64,000 bases of DNA from Sabellastarte sp. h YS-2021 (lineage: Eukaryota > Annelida > Polychaeta > Sabellida > Sabellidae). The stretch covers positions 63,780,255 to 63,844,254 of the forward strand of contig OZ024933.1 in assembly GCA_964017235.1 (NCBI GenBank), read 5' to 3'. The notes under the pieces were generated by a model. That model saw only the letters and a program-made list of their open reading frames with translations. It did no database searches and was not told the DNA's origin. Shown piece after piece: positions 9,597-19,468 of this stretch. Numbering within the stretch: the stretch's first letter is position 1; each line of letters begins with the position of its first letter. The position numbers were made by a program, and so were the translations under genes.

Positions 9597-11507
9597 TGTA
9601 GTAATTGGGGTATTCAACCAAATTAGATATAATGTAAATTTTATTCAATTTAAATTCAATAATATTTTAACAATACCTATTTTAACTTATTACAGTACTT
9701 CAATTGGGTAAAATATTTTGGCATACTCATGTTTAACAATTTATTCATATTTTAATTCTTATTGGTCAGTGGTCAGTAAATCCTCCTTTGGGCTATCCCT
9801 TTTGAGAAGGCAGCATCTGTATTTTCAGCTGTAAAGTTTCAATTTTATCTCATTTGCATGTACTCACAACAGATTGGAATGGTATGTATAAATTATTCAT
9901 GTATCCCAGATTTATTCGGAATTTATTCATGGTACTTACCATATTAACAGGAGTTGATAAATCTTAATAATCCTGTCAAAACTTGGCTCTTACCTGTCAA
10001 ATTTGTACTGAGAGCGCACAGTTGCACAGTAAATATTAAAATAATGGAAACATAAATCTTACCTGTAAATTTGGGTAAATCCTTCTATTCATCCATATAT
10101 TCAATTTATAATATTGGTTTTATATTATCCTCACTCATTATTCATAATATCCACAATGTTTAAGATTAAACTGTCAAAATTCACGTACGTGCGCCATTTG
10201 TTTACATTCTATGTGTAATGAGCCAGGGTTTGACAAAATATAGTGCCGGTAATGTCAACACATTTCATCCATATTACAGTTAAATTCTTTAACAATTAAT
10301 GTGTCAAGACTATTTGACAATAATATCCAGACTATTTCAGCATTTATTGCAAATATTTTGTCAGTTATTGTTATTGTCTCCCTACACCAAGAGGTGAACC
10401 AAGTGTGAACATCGATCTGCGCAAGATTTGTGCGCACAATCACTGGTTTATAGCGCACGTGCGCAGCACTGACTTATATATGCGCATAATACTTCACTGT
10501 TAAGGTCAGTTATCAGGTGCAATATGCGCACCTCACACCTTCATATATCCTATTTAGGCACCGTTTAGCAGTGCTAAAACAACCTGTACATGCTTAATTT
10601 CAATATCCCATGACGTGAAGCTGTTTAATTTAAGCCTTTAGCCAATATTGATCTTCATGTGCGCCAAATATTGACAAAATGACAGTTCACATGTGCGCAC
10701 ATTAAATCATAAAATACCCAGTTTAGGGAAAGTTTAACACAGCATAAAGCATCTATAGTAGTTTAAATTCAATATCTAACACTCTGTACTTGATAACACT
10801 TGATACTTTAGGACAATTAAGTTGAAAACTTCCACATGTAAATTTAACAAGTGTCTTGTCAAAATGCCAACTTTCTTGACTGTCTGGTTCTGAGCCAATG
10901 AAATTTCTTCACACAACTAGGACGTCATGCTTTCTCTAACATTGCCTGATAATCAATAATCCTGTCTGTCTTTGTGCCAATAAAAATCCTTCACACAACT
11001 CATTCCATCATGATCTATGACCTTTTACTTTGCCAATGAAAACCCTTCCTACAACCCATTGATCAGCAGTGACAGTTCTATATTTGGAAAAACAGTAGTG
11101 AAGTTGTACTCACTCATTCACTGGCATTTCCATATTTGGAAATAGAGTAGTGAAGTAGTATATATGAAGAGATAGAGTTAATCCATTGACTCCAGTGTAA
11201 CATATTTACACTGGACTGAGCTGTATTTATTGTTAACTTAAAAATTCAATCTTTCTTTTGAAATGCACACCTTATAAATGACTGAAGAACTCCAGTAAAT
11301 GTTGTGAAAACTCAGGAGGATTTATAAAATTGAGATTAATTTCAATAAATCTCCTATTGGAGTGATTATTATTTAGATAAGGACAGCACTTTTGTTGAGT
11401 GCTATTTTCTCAGTGTATTTATAATTCACTGAGCATTACTGTAGTATTTACACACTGATTTTTGACTGTACTTTCAGTGTGTTTGAATTGACATTGAATT
11501 AAGAATT

Positions 11508-11737
11508 GAATGTCACACATTGATATTTGAATACTGTGTGTTACTGATGTACTTGGACATTTGATGTGCATATTTTTGACTGTTGGCATATCAAATGCTT
11601 ATGAATTGCACACAGTCTGATTGAATGTCACACATTGATATTTGAATACTGTGTGTTACTGATGTACTTGGACATTTGATGTGCATATTTTTGACTGTTG
11701 GCATATCAAATGCTTGTGAATTGCACACAGTCTGATT
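11508..11737. repeat. 115 bp tandem duplication inside the LTR
   Basis: Two adjacent near-identical copies (11508-11622 and 11623-11737), each starting GAATGTCACACATTGATATT. The same duplication is present in the 3' LTR (about 21432-21656), so it predates this insertion. Confidence 0.85.
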
Positions 11738-11887
11738 GGATGTCATATGATTTTGAATACTAGTGTGTGACTTTTTGCTCTTATGATATTTGGTGTGTAT
11801 ATTTTGACTATTAGTATGTGGAATACTAATGAATAGCACACATTTTTATTAAATGTGAATATTAGTCTTGAAACTCTTTGAGTATCG

Positions 11888-12025
11888 ACTGTGCTGACTG
11901 TATTTATGGTATTGACAGTGTTAACTGTATTCACATGTTTGACTGTATTGATATTAGTGACTGAATTAACTGTATTTACTGTGTTGAGTGTATTGACAGT
12001 ATTTACTGTATTTACAGTACTGAAG
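11888..12025. repeat. degenerate TGACTGTATT-type short repeats
   Basis: Short irregular repeats built from TGACTGTATT, TTACTGTATT and GTATTGACAG. They lie in the R region of the LTR and recur at about 21803-21940 in the 3' LTR. The open frames here are low-complexity artefacts. Confidence 0.7.
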
Positions 12026-12131
12026 TTTAGATTTAAGGTGCATGTTGCATTTGATTTTATTAGTGCACCGTAGTTGATTTTAGGAATTACTTGTATTGTT
12101 ATTTATTGAATTCGTAGTTTGGCATGAGCCA

Positions 12132-12137
12132 AATAAA
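12132..12137 (+). terminator. polyadenylation signal AATAAA (5' LTR)
   Basis: AATAAA followed by a GT/T-rich stretch, the usual arrangement of a retroelement poly(A) site. The paired site in the 3' LTR is at 22042-22047. Confidence 0.6.
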
Positions 12138-12260
12138 GTTGTTATTTGTTTTGCAATTCTTTTTAAGTTATCTTGTTGGAATGCATGAGTGAGACTGACT
12201 TATGATCGAATTGAGGTACATGCATAGGGTTTCTCTGCAACTTATTTGATTGACTGATAT

Positions 12261-12390
12261 CTTACCTGTGGTGAGCAGGTACTTAAATGAGCAACCTTAC
12301 CTGTGGTGAGCAGGTACTTTGACTAATTATCTTACCTGTGGTGAGCAGGTACTTTGACTAATTATCTTACCTGTGGTGAGCTGGTTAAGA
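12261..12390 (+). repeat. 35 bp tandem repeat near the end of the LTR
   Basis: Units begin at 12261, 12296, 12331 and 12366 (last one partial), each with CTTACCTGTGGTGAGCAGGT. TACCTG and CAGGTA form a short stem in each unit. Each full unit also contains CAG/GTACTT, a weak splice-donor-like string. The array recurs at 22168-22297. Confidence 0.85.
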
Positions 12391-12596
12391 TTACAATAAG
12401 CAGAGAATCTTGACTGTACTGTGTAGATTGGGTGATTGACTTGAACTTACCTGATGATTTGATTCTTGGACAAGATTGAAGAGTTTAAGGCAAAACGTTG
12501 TAGTTAACACAACTAACACACTACCATACAAACCAGTTAACATTAACATACAACTAACGTTCTAGTTGTTAACACCAACCGGAAACGTTACATTTT

Positions 12597-12616
12597 TGGT
12601 GGCAGCGGTGGGATTC
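12597..12616 (+). promoter_or_regulatory. primer binding site, tRNA-Leu type
   Basis: TGGTGGCAGCGGTGGGATTC starts four bases after the LTR. It is complementary to a tRNA 3' end reading GAATCCCACCGCTGCCA plus CCA, which I recognise as the acceptor end of animal tRNA-Leu. This sets the priming site for minus-strand DNA synthesis. Confidence 0.85.
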
Positions 12617-12683
12617 CATACCTTTAGTGGAATCCAGTGAAACGAACCTTTGCAATCTGTTGAGATTTAAAAAAAAAAAAAAT

Positions 12684-13916
12684 ATGACAACTCATGAACA
12701 ATCGGATGACATCACTCATGGTGAAGCCTCAGGCTGTCCTGCGAACAGCTCCCCAGCATGTGCTGGGGCTGGCGACCTTGGTAGGTTGGACATGAATATC
12801 GAGTTACAGAGACCTAGTATGGGCCAGAGACCTATTGACTTTGCACCTGAGGTATTATTGGGGCAAAATGTACCTAGTTACAGACACAACCGACCCGACC
12901 AGTACTCTGACTCAAGATTTCAGAATGGAGACATAGTGGGTGGCCGGTACCAGCCAAGCAGAAACAGACCTGATAGGGATGACTGCTTAGACAATATCCA
13001 AGACATACTTAGGGATATGAGAACAACTGTAGAACAACAAAGACAACCAATACACAACCAGAGGCCAAGGGTTATGCCTGACACTTTTGACGGCCGTGGG
13101 TCTTGGACTGAGTATTTGGCCCACTTTGAGACAGTTGCTGACCTTAATCAGTGGCATCCCAGGGAGAAAGTTCAATACTTAGCTGTAAGCCTTAGAGGTG
13201 AGGCTTGTCAGGCTATGAGATTTTTGACCCCAGAGGTCAAACAAAACTACCAGGGTTTAGTGGCCGCTCTCAATAGGCGATTTAACCCAGGTAACCGCAC
13301 TGAATTGTTCCGAATTCAATTACGAAACAGGACAAGAAGAGACAAAGAGGGCATTCCACAGTTAGCCCAATCTATTAGACTTTTAGTTCTGCAGGCTTTT
13401 CCACAGGCCCATGGTGAGTTATTTGAAGTCTTGTGCAGAGACCACTTCCTTGATGCCTTGGGTGACAGCGACCTGAGATTTAAGATTTTCCAAGCACATA
13501 CAGAAACCTTTGATGAGACAGTGGCAGCAGCTATTGAAATGGAGGCCTTCCAACAGGCTGAGCGACAAAGGCATTCTCGTAGGTTTGTCAGAGAAATCTC
13601 TTCAGGTGAGTCAAGCGTTGATGTGGCTCAGATTTCTGGTGCCAATACAAAGGCTACAGAGCCACGAAAGACTTCACCAAATGGTGAACTTTTGAAACAA
13701 ATTGAAAACCTCACAAAGGTCATAACTGAAATGAAATCCCAGATTTCGAAACCAACTTTCAACCACAATGAAAAGACACCTTTTGACCGTTCCAAGCTTA
13801 AGTGCTGGAATTGTGGAGAACTGGGTCACACCCAATATAAATGCCCAAAGCCTGCTGAGAACAAAGACCGTTCTCATCAGAAACCAACAGCTCAGAATAC
13901 CTCACAGTCAAACTAA
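12684..13916 (+). CDS. gag: Gypsy Gag polyprotein
   Basis: Structural Gag of the Gypsy element, about 410 residues. The first ATG in frame is at 12684 (reads MTTHEQSDD), just after an A-run, and the stop is TAA at 13914-13916. The middle has the capsid-type region typical of Gypsy retrotransposons (PRVMPDTFDGRGSWTEYLAHF; REKVQYLAVSLRGEA). Near the C-terminus there is one CCHC zinc knuckle, CWNCGELGHTQYKC, which binds the RNA genome. The frame is intact. It overlaps the pol frame by 58 bp (13859-13916). The fold assignment beyond the knuckle rests on position and general resemblance. Confidence 0.92.
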   Translation: MTTHEQSDDITHGEASGCPANSSPACAGAGDLGRLDMNIELQRPSMGQRPIDFAPEVLLGQNVPSYRHNRPDQYSDSRFQNGDIVGGRYQPSRNRPDRDDCLDNIQDILRDMRTTVEQQRQPIHNQRPRVMPDTFDGRGSWTEYLAHFETVADLNQWHPREKVQYLAVSLRGEACQAMRFLTPEVKQNYQGLVAALNRRFNPGNRTELFRIQLRNRTRRDKEGIPQLAQSIRLLVLQAFPQAHGELFEVLCRDHFLDALGDSDLRFKIFQAHTETFDETVAAAIEMEAFQQAERQRHSRRFVREISSGESSVDVAQISGANTKATEPRKTSPNGELLKQIENLTKVITEMKSQISKPTFNHNEKTPFDRSKLKCWNCGELGHTQYKCPKPAENKDRSHQKPTAQNTSQSN

Positions 13917-16900
13917 ATAAGACTGTTCCTGGAGGCCAAGAAACAGTCTTAAGTGAAACAAGAAGGCCTAATGTTATTGTATCTGCATTCTCAAAAACTT
14001 GTGGTCTTACTGTTGCTGGAGAGGTTTGTTCAAAAGAAGTAAACTTTTTGGTTGACACAGGGTCTGCTATTACACTAATAGCATCAGATATTTTTGACAG
14101 TCTTCAAAAGAATACAATACTGGAGCCTGTACCTTATGATGTATTACTTGCTGATGGTACCAGTTTATCCGTGAAGGGTCAAACCAAACTTGAAATTGAC
14201 CTAGGCCCTGTGAAAACCTGTCACAATGTTATTGTGGCAGAAATCAAATCACAAGCTATTTTGGGCATGGACTTTTTGACTGCCCAAAAGTGCACTTTGG
14301 ACTTGAACAAATCCTGTATAAGGATTGAAAATACTCAAATACCCATGTGGAATGAATTTTCTGCAAAACCAAACTGTTGTAGACTTACAGTTGCAGATCA
14401 TGTTACTGTACCAGGTAATCATGAGCAGCTGATACAAGCAAAATTTATGAAAAGAGGCGGTGAAAACAGATTTAATGTTATTGAGGGCTCACCATTATTT
14501 CAGTCCAAATATGGAGTCCTGGTGGCCAGAACATTAACAGACATTACAAGTCAAAATGCAGTTGTCAGGGTGTTAAATCCTACTGATGATGACATTGACC
14601 TGAAACAAGGTACAACTATAGGTACTTGTTATCCTATTGACAGTTCAAGTGTTCAGAAACTGAACACAGTTTTAGTAAATAGTCTTGACCATGGGGAAGA
14701 ACGGCCCGATGTTAAGATCTCAGATTTACCTGAACCTCTCCAGAAGCTCACTGAAAACAGTTCTGAACATTTGAACAGTAGTGAAAAGCAAAAGTTCATG
14801 AACCTACTTTATCAGTACAGGGATGTTTTTGTTGACACTGATGGCAAGTTAGGGAGGACAGGCGTGGTAAAACATACAATTGACACTGGCGACGCAAAAC
14901 CGGTGAAACAAAATCCCCGGCGGATACCAATCCACCTGAAACATGAAGTTGAAAATGTCATGCAAGACATGATTGACAAAAATTTGATTGAACCCTCTAC
15001 TAGCCCCTGGGCATCTCCAGTGGTACTAGTCAAAAAGAAGGATGGTTCACTCAGATTTTGCATTGATTACACACGTGTCAATGACTTGACCATAAATACT
15101 TGTGCTTACCCATTACCAAGAATTGATTCAACCTTGGAACATTTGTCCGGGTCAAAATGGTTCAGTACCTGTGATTTGGCCAGTGGTTTTCACCAGGTGG
15201 AAATGGCTGAAAATGACAAAACAAAAACTGCATTCACCACACCTACTCATGGGTTATATCAGTTTAACGTCATGCCTTTTGGTTTGACGGGAGCACCGTC
15301 AACTTTTGAAAGACTCATGGAGCAGGTCTTAAACGGACTGCAGTTCAAAACTTTGCTGATATATATTGATGACGTGATAATATACAGTAAAAGTGTAGAA
15401 GAGGGTTTGACCAGGTTAGAAACTGTTTTTCAGCGATTCAGATCATCAAATCTCAAGCTTAAGGCTAAAAAGTGCCTTTTCTTTCAAAGAGAGGTGACTT
15501 ACCTTGGGCACAAAGTTTCAGACAAGGGAATAGAAACAGATCCCTCAAAATTATCTGCAGTTAAAGACTGGCCTCAACCTAAAACTGTTGGGGAGGTACG
15601 CAGTTTTGTTGGATTTTGTTCCTATTATAGGAAATTTATCCAAGATTTTGCTAAAATAGCAAACCCCCTTCACAAACTTACTGAAAAGAAACAAAAAGTT
15701 TTTAACTGGACAGAAGAATGCACTCTAGCATTTCAGAAATTGAAGGAACATTTAATAAGTGCTCCTATACTGGCTTATCCAAACGCTCAAGATGAATTTA
15801 TTCTTGATACTGATGCTTCAGACTTCTCTATTGGGGCTGTTTTGTCACAAATTCAAGATGGTCAAGAGAAAGTTATTGCATATGCCAGTAAATCCCTTAC
15901 AAAGCCAGAGAGAAATTACTGTGTAACCCGTAGGGAATTACTTGCTGTAGTTTTCTTTGTGAAACATTTCAAACATTACTTGTATGGCAAACGTTTCCCA
16001 CTCCGAACTGATCATGCATCACTTAAATGGCTTTTTCGTTTTAAAGAGCCTGAAGGTCAAATAGCCCGTTGGCTAGAAATGCTGGGAAGTTATCAGTTTG
16101 ATATCCAGCACAGGGCTGGAAAGCTCCATAGCAATGCTGATGCATTATCTAGGCTGCCCTGTAGACAATGTGGCAGAATAGATCAAGTTGAAGTACAAGC
16201 AGTGACAAGGTCACAGGCCAAACATGAGAAAATTGATGAGGATTTTTATGAAACGGACAAAAACACAACTGAAAATCAGAATGAGCAAACATCTGATGAA
16301 CCTTGGTTACAAATTTGGAATACAGAGACTATCTTGAAAAATCAAGAAGATGACGCTATCATCGGCCAAATGCTGAGGCTTAAAAATGGTGCTCAAGCAA
16401 AACCAAACTGGAATGAGGTATCCAAATACTCTCCAAAGTTGAAAGCTTACTGGTTCCTTTGGGATCAGTTACATGTCAGAAATCAAATATTGTATAGGAG
16501 GTGGGAAACCGAATCAACAAAGCAAGTGGTTTGGCAATTGGTGCTTCCGTTTGTGATGCGAAAACAAATCTTGCAAGAGTTACATGCTAGTCCAACAGGT
16601 GGTCACCTTGGTGAACACAAGATACTGGCAAAAGTACGGCAAAGATATTTTTGGCATGACATGAAAAATGATGTCAAATTATTTTGCCAACAATGCACAA
16701 ATTGTGCTCAGAAGAAACCCCCGGCAAAGAAAAACAAGGCACCCTTAGGTCAGTACCTTATAGGTGCTCCTTTAGAAAGGGTCGCTCTTGACATTGTTGG
16801 CCCCTTTCCTAGAAGTGACTCAGGAAACAAATATGTGCTAGTCTTAGGCGACTATTTCACAAAGTGGATGGAGGCTTACCCTTTGCGCAATATAGAAGCA

Positions 16901-17677
16901 CAAACAGTTGCTGAAACTTTTGTGCATGAGTTTGTCAGCAGGTTTGGGGTACCTCAAGAACTCCACACTGATCAGGGAACACAATTTCAGTCCAGGGTTA
17001 TAAACGAAATTTGCAAGATTCTAGGCATTCACAAAACCAGAACCACACCATTTCATCCAATGTCTGATGGCCTGGTAGAGAGATTCAATAGGACTTTAGA
17101 ATCTATGTTGAGCCTATATGTGAAAACAAACCAGAGAGATTGGGACAAATTTGTTCCATTAGTCACAATGGCTTACAGATCTACCCCTCAAGAGTCAACA
17201 CAAGTAAGCCCAAACATGTTGATGTTTGGACACGAAATTAACTTACCAGTTGATTTGATGGTTGGTTGTCCCAATGAATCTGAAACATTGTCTGAACATG
17301 ACTATGTCAGTGACTTAAGAGAGCGTCTTGAAATCGCTCATGACTATGCTCGTAGACATTTGCAGAGTAGTGCCAACAGGCAAAAGAAATATTATGACAT
17401 AAAAATGTCAGGTGAACCTTACCGAACTGGAGATTTTGTATGGCTTTATACACCAATCAAAAAGGTTGGGGTATCTCCAAAGCTGCAAAAATTTTGGGAT
17501 GGACCGTATTTAGTGCTAGAAAGACTGAGTGATGCTGTATACAGAATACAGCGAAGTGAGAAGTCCATTCCCAAGGTTGTGCATTTTGATAGGATTAAAA
17601 AGTATTTAGGACCAAAAGTAGCTGATTGGTTGAGAGGGAATGAACAAACTCAACCAAATACCCTTAATGACCATTAG
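13859..17677 (+). CDS. pol: Gypsy Pol polyprotein (protease, RT, RNase H, integrase)
   Basis: The open frame runs from 13859 (after a TGA) to TAG at 17675-17677, about 1272 codons, in the -1 frame relative to gag, so expression probably needs a -1 frameshift in the 58 bp overlap. Domains in order: aspartic protease (LVDTGSAITLI near 14050; AILGMDFL near 14256); RT with YIDD at 15362-15373; RNase H starting at DTDASDFSIGAVLS (15806); integrase zinc-binding HHCC (H at 16583, then QQCTNC); and the D,D35E catalytic core (D at 16790, D in HTDQG at 16970, E at 17078). A GPY/F-type tail follows (WDGPYLVLERLSDAVYRI). No stop or frameshift is seen, so the enzyme set looks functional. Confidence 0.93.
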   Translation, partial: EQRPFSSETNSSEYLTVKLNKTVPGGQETVLSETRRPNVIVSAFSKTCGLTVAGEVCSKEVNFLVDTGSAITLIASDIFDSLQKNTILEPVPYDVLLADGTSLSVKGQTKLEIDLGPVKTCHNVIVAEIKSQAILGMDFLTAQKCTLDLNKSCIRIENTQIPMWNEFSAKPNCCRLTVADHVTVPGNHEQLIQAKFMKRGGENRFNVIEGSPLFQSKYGVLVARTLTDITSQNAVVRVLNPTDDDIDLKQGTTIGTCYPIDSSSVQKLNTVLVNSLDHGEERPDVKISDLPEPLQKLTENSSEHLNSSEKQKFMNLLYQYRDVFVDTDGKLGRTGVVKHTIDTGDAKPVKQNPRRIPIHLKHEVENVMQDMIDKNLIEPSTSPWASPVVLVKKKDGSLRFCIDYTRVNDLTINTCAYPLPRIDSTLEHLSGSKWFSTCDLASGFHQVEMAENDKTKTAFTTPTHGLYQFNVMPFGLTGAPSTFERLMEQVLNGLQFKTLLIYIDDVIIYSKSVEEGLTRLETVFQRFRSSNLKLKAKKCLFFQREVTYLGHKVSDKGIETDPSKLSAVKDWPQPKTVGEVRSFVGFCSYYRKFIQDFAKIANPLHKLTEKKQKVFNWTEECTLAFQKLKEHLISAPILAYPNAQDEFILDTDASDFSIGAVLSQIQDGQEKVIAYASKSLTKPERNYCVTRRELLAVVFFVKHFKHYLYGKRFPLRTDHASLKWLFRFKEPEGQIARWLEMLGSYQFDIQHRAGKLHSNADALSRLPCRQCGRIDQVEVQAVTRSQAKHEKIDEDFYETDKNTTENQNEQTSDEPWLQIWNTETILKNQEDDAIIGQMLRLKNGAQAKPNWNEVSKYSPKLKAYWFLWDQLHVRNQILYRRWETESTKQVVWQLVLPFVMRKQILQELHASPTGGHLGEHKILAKVRQRYFWHDMKNDVKLFCQQCTNCAQKKPPAKKNKAPLGQYLIGAPLERVALDIVGPFPRSDSGNKYVLVLGDYFTKWMEAYPLRNIEAQTVAETFVHEFVSRFGVPQELHTDQGTQFQSRVINEICKILGIHKTRTTPFHPMSDGLVERFNRTLESMLSLYVKTNQRDWDKFVPLVTMAYRSTPQESTQVSPNMLMFGHEINLPVDLMVGCPNESETLSEHDYVSDLRERLEIAHDYARRHLQSSANRQKKYYDIKMSGEPYRTGDFVWLYTPIKKVGVSPKLQKFWDGPYLVLERLSDAVYRIQRSEKSIPKVVHFDRIKKYLGPKVADWLRGNEQTQPNTLNDH

Positions 17678-18202
17678 GAATGTTATAATTTATATTGTGA
17701 ATTGAATGTGTGCTCTTTGTCTCTGGATGAGAAGACAAGGGCTATTGGTGAAAATTCCAGTTTCTGAGGTGAAACTGGTGAAAATTCCTTCTATTGAGAA
17801 TAGTAAGGTGAAAATTCCAATTGCCCTGAAGTTGGTAATGCTCCTAGTTATAACCCTAGGGCAAAGATTGGGGGTTCTGGTGAAAATTCCAGTTTCTATG
17901 ATGAAATTGGTGAAAAATTCCTGTCCAAATGGTGTGGTCAGGTGAAAATTCCAGAACAACAACTTGAAAGAGGGACATTGAGACACATTTGTTTTGGGAG
18001 GAATTAAATAAGTAATAATCTCAATTTTAGATCTTTACCAACCTGCAAATGAAGCTGTATGACTGACGTGAATGCTTGAGGTAGTTAATTAACATACTCA
18101 AGCGTTGGTATGGATAGTTAACAAAAAAAAAAAAAAAAAAATTTCTGTTTGAGTGTCCTAACCATAAATTTTTTTTTTTTTATTATTTTATCTTTATAGA
18201 AA
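17678..18202 (+). promoter_or_regulatory. pol-ORF3 spacer with six GGTGAAAATTCC motifs and a splice acceptor
   Basis: Six copies of GGTGAAAATTCC lie at 17747, 17777, 17807, 17879, 17909 (one extra A) and 17941, mostly about 30 bp apart. An A-run follows at 18122-18141. Then comes a branch-point-like CTAAC (18158-18162), a long T-rich tract, and TTTATAG with the AG at 18198-18199, four bases before the ORF3 ATG. The arrangement looks like a 3' splice site for a subgenomic RNA. The repeated motif resembles a Rel/NF-kB-type half-palindrome, but its binding factor is unknown. Confidence 0.65.
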
Positions 18203-19228
18203 ATGACAAAATTTGATGAAGAAAACCATGAAAAACGGGTGAGAGTCCCAAGACAAGGCAAACGAAAATTTTGGACTTGTTACAAATGCAAGAACACATT
18301 TAACCATCAACCAGATTTTAAAAACCACATTGCCATTTGTGGCAACAATGAAAATTCTAAACAGCAATTTCAGTGTCCCTTCTGTCCTGTGAAAAATGCC
18401 AGAAAGAGGGACTTGATAAACAGGCACATTGCCAAGTACCACGGGGAGAAAATATTTGAGGTGGTCACGAACCCAAGTCTGATTATTATGGTGCAAAAGT
18501 GCCCCGAAGGACAGAAGCTGGAGGACTCCTACAGTCTTGCTGATGAGGAAGATTATGTGAATGAGCTAGACCAGTCCATTATGGGAAACATAAACCTTGG
18601 CAGCATGTCAGAAAGAGAGGCTCTAGAGGAGCAGGTGACAATTGTCAAGACATTGTCATCCAAGAGTTCACCCATGACAACAGCTGAACAAGGTACCCCA
18701 GACAACACTCAGTGCGAAGGGCCACTTGTGTCAGCTGGTAAGGCTAACACAGAGAGGGTTTTGGTTCCAGCTGGTGAGGCTGGAAACCAAATACCTGTGA
18801 CCAAAACTGTGGGCCAGCCACCAGCTTCAGAACCTCTGGACCAGGCACAACTTCCCAAGGGCCAGGCAAAACTTCCCGAGGTTATGGGCCGGGCACCAGT
18901 TTCAGAACCCGAGGGTCAGGCGAAACTTCCCGAAGCCAGTACCAACAGCTCCACGCCTACAGATAGTGTAAGGGACCAAGCGACATCGGCAAAGACATGC
19001 TGTGCTGGAGGGATGATACCAAGAGGGCCAAAGCCTCAGCCAAAGAAGAAGGACCCCAGTGAGCGCTGCCCACACAACATTCCATTGCCAGTCCTAGAGC
19101 TGATAAACCGGGAGAAACACCACCCTAACGGGCTGAAGGAATTTGTGAAAGATGTCCGAATCAATTGCCCGATGTGTACCCCGTACGACCTGCTACGAGA
19201 GTTTGGCGTCCACCAGTATAAGAAGTGA
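18203..19228 (+). CDS. Gypsy third ORF, two zinc fingers, function unknown
   Basis: 341 residues from ATG 18203 to TGA 19226-19228, in the position where some Gypsy elements carry env. It is not an envelope: I see no signal peptide or membrane segment. Residues 26-46 form a C2HC finger (C26, C29, H42, C46). Residues 58-80 form a C2H2 finger (C58, C61, H75, H80). The N-terminus is basic. Residues about 185-265 are low complexity, with repeats such as GQAKLPE and PVSEPEGQAKLPE. The C-terminus has further Cys pairs (ERCPHN, NCPMCTPYDLL). This looks like a nuclear DNA- or RNA-binding accessory protein. It is probably made from a spliced RNA, given the acceptor just upstream. The frame is intact in an element with intact pol, which suggests it matters to the element. 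Confidence 0.8.
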   Translation: MTKFDEENHEKRVRVPRQGKRKFWTCYKCKNTFNHQPDFKNHIAICGNNENSKQQFQCPFCPVKNARKRDLINRHIAKYHGEKIFEVVTNPSLIIMVQKCPEGQKLEDSYSLADEEDYVNELDQSIMGNINLGSMSEREALEEQVTIVKTLSSKSSPMTTAEQGTPDNTQCEGPLVSAGKANTERVLVPAGEAGNQIPVTKTVGQPPASEPLDQAQLPKGQAKLPEVMGRAPVSEPEGQAKLPEASTNSSTPTDSVRDQATSAKTCCAGGMIPRGPKPQPKKKDPSERCPHNIPLPVLELINREKHHPNGLKEFVKDVRINCPMCTPYDLLREFGVHQYKK

Positions 19229-19468
19229 CATTTTATTTAGAAAGTGAACAGTTTTAATTTAAATTTAGGTTGCATGCTTGGTTAAATAAATTTCTAGCTT
19301 GGTGAGTATTTTGATTCTAGTAATTTAGTCTAATTTTATCAAATTATAACTATATATTTTCATTTCAGGTGGAATCTTGCAATTTAATATGTCAATTTAA
19401 TTAGTAGTAATATATGAGTCTGGCTGAGGTTAGAATTTGCAGCAGCTGCATTCTTAAGGAGGGGGCAA
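19229..19468 (+). promoter_or_regulatory. ORF3 3' region and polypurine tract
   Basis: AT-rich non-coding stretch ending in AAGGAGGGGGCAA (19456-19468) directly before the 3' LTR. This is the expected position and composition of the plus-strand primer. Confidence 0.8.

Larger units (their letters stand above)
9597..12592 (+). repeat. Gypsy 5' LTR (promoter-deleted)
   Basis: 2996 bp direct repeat of 19469-22499. Compared with the 3' LTR, the 60 bp at 20267-20326 that carry the TATA box and initiator are replaced by four bases at 10396-10399. There are also small indels at short direct repeats, for example 11540-11550, 12110 and 12141. A polyadenylation signal AATAAA is at 12132-12137. There is a 115 bp tandem duplication at 11508-11737 and a 35 bp tandem repeat at 12261-12390. 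Confidence 0.95.

Noticed and set aside
8563..9648. RT frame beginning MNKIYIISNLVEYP
   Set aside because: Those first residues are encoded by the Gypsy LTR. The real DIRS frame crosses the insertion into 22505-22741.
17706..17945. 80-codon frame with repeated KIPVS/VKLVKIP text
   Set aside because: It is produced by the repeated GGTGAAAATTCC motif, lies between pol and ORF3, and has no start context. A regulatory repeat is more likely.
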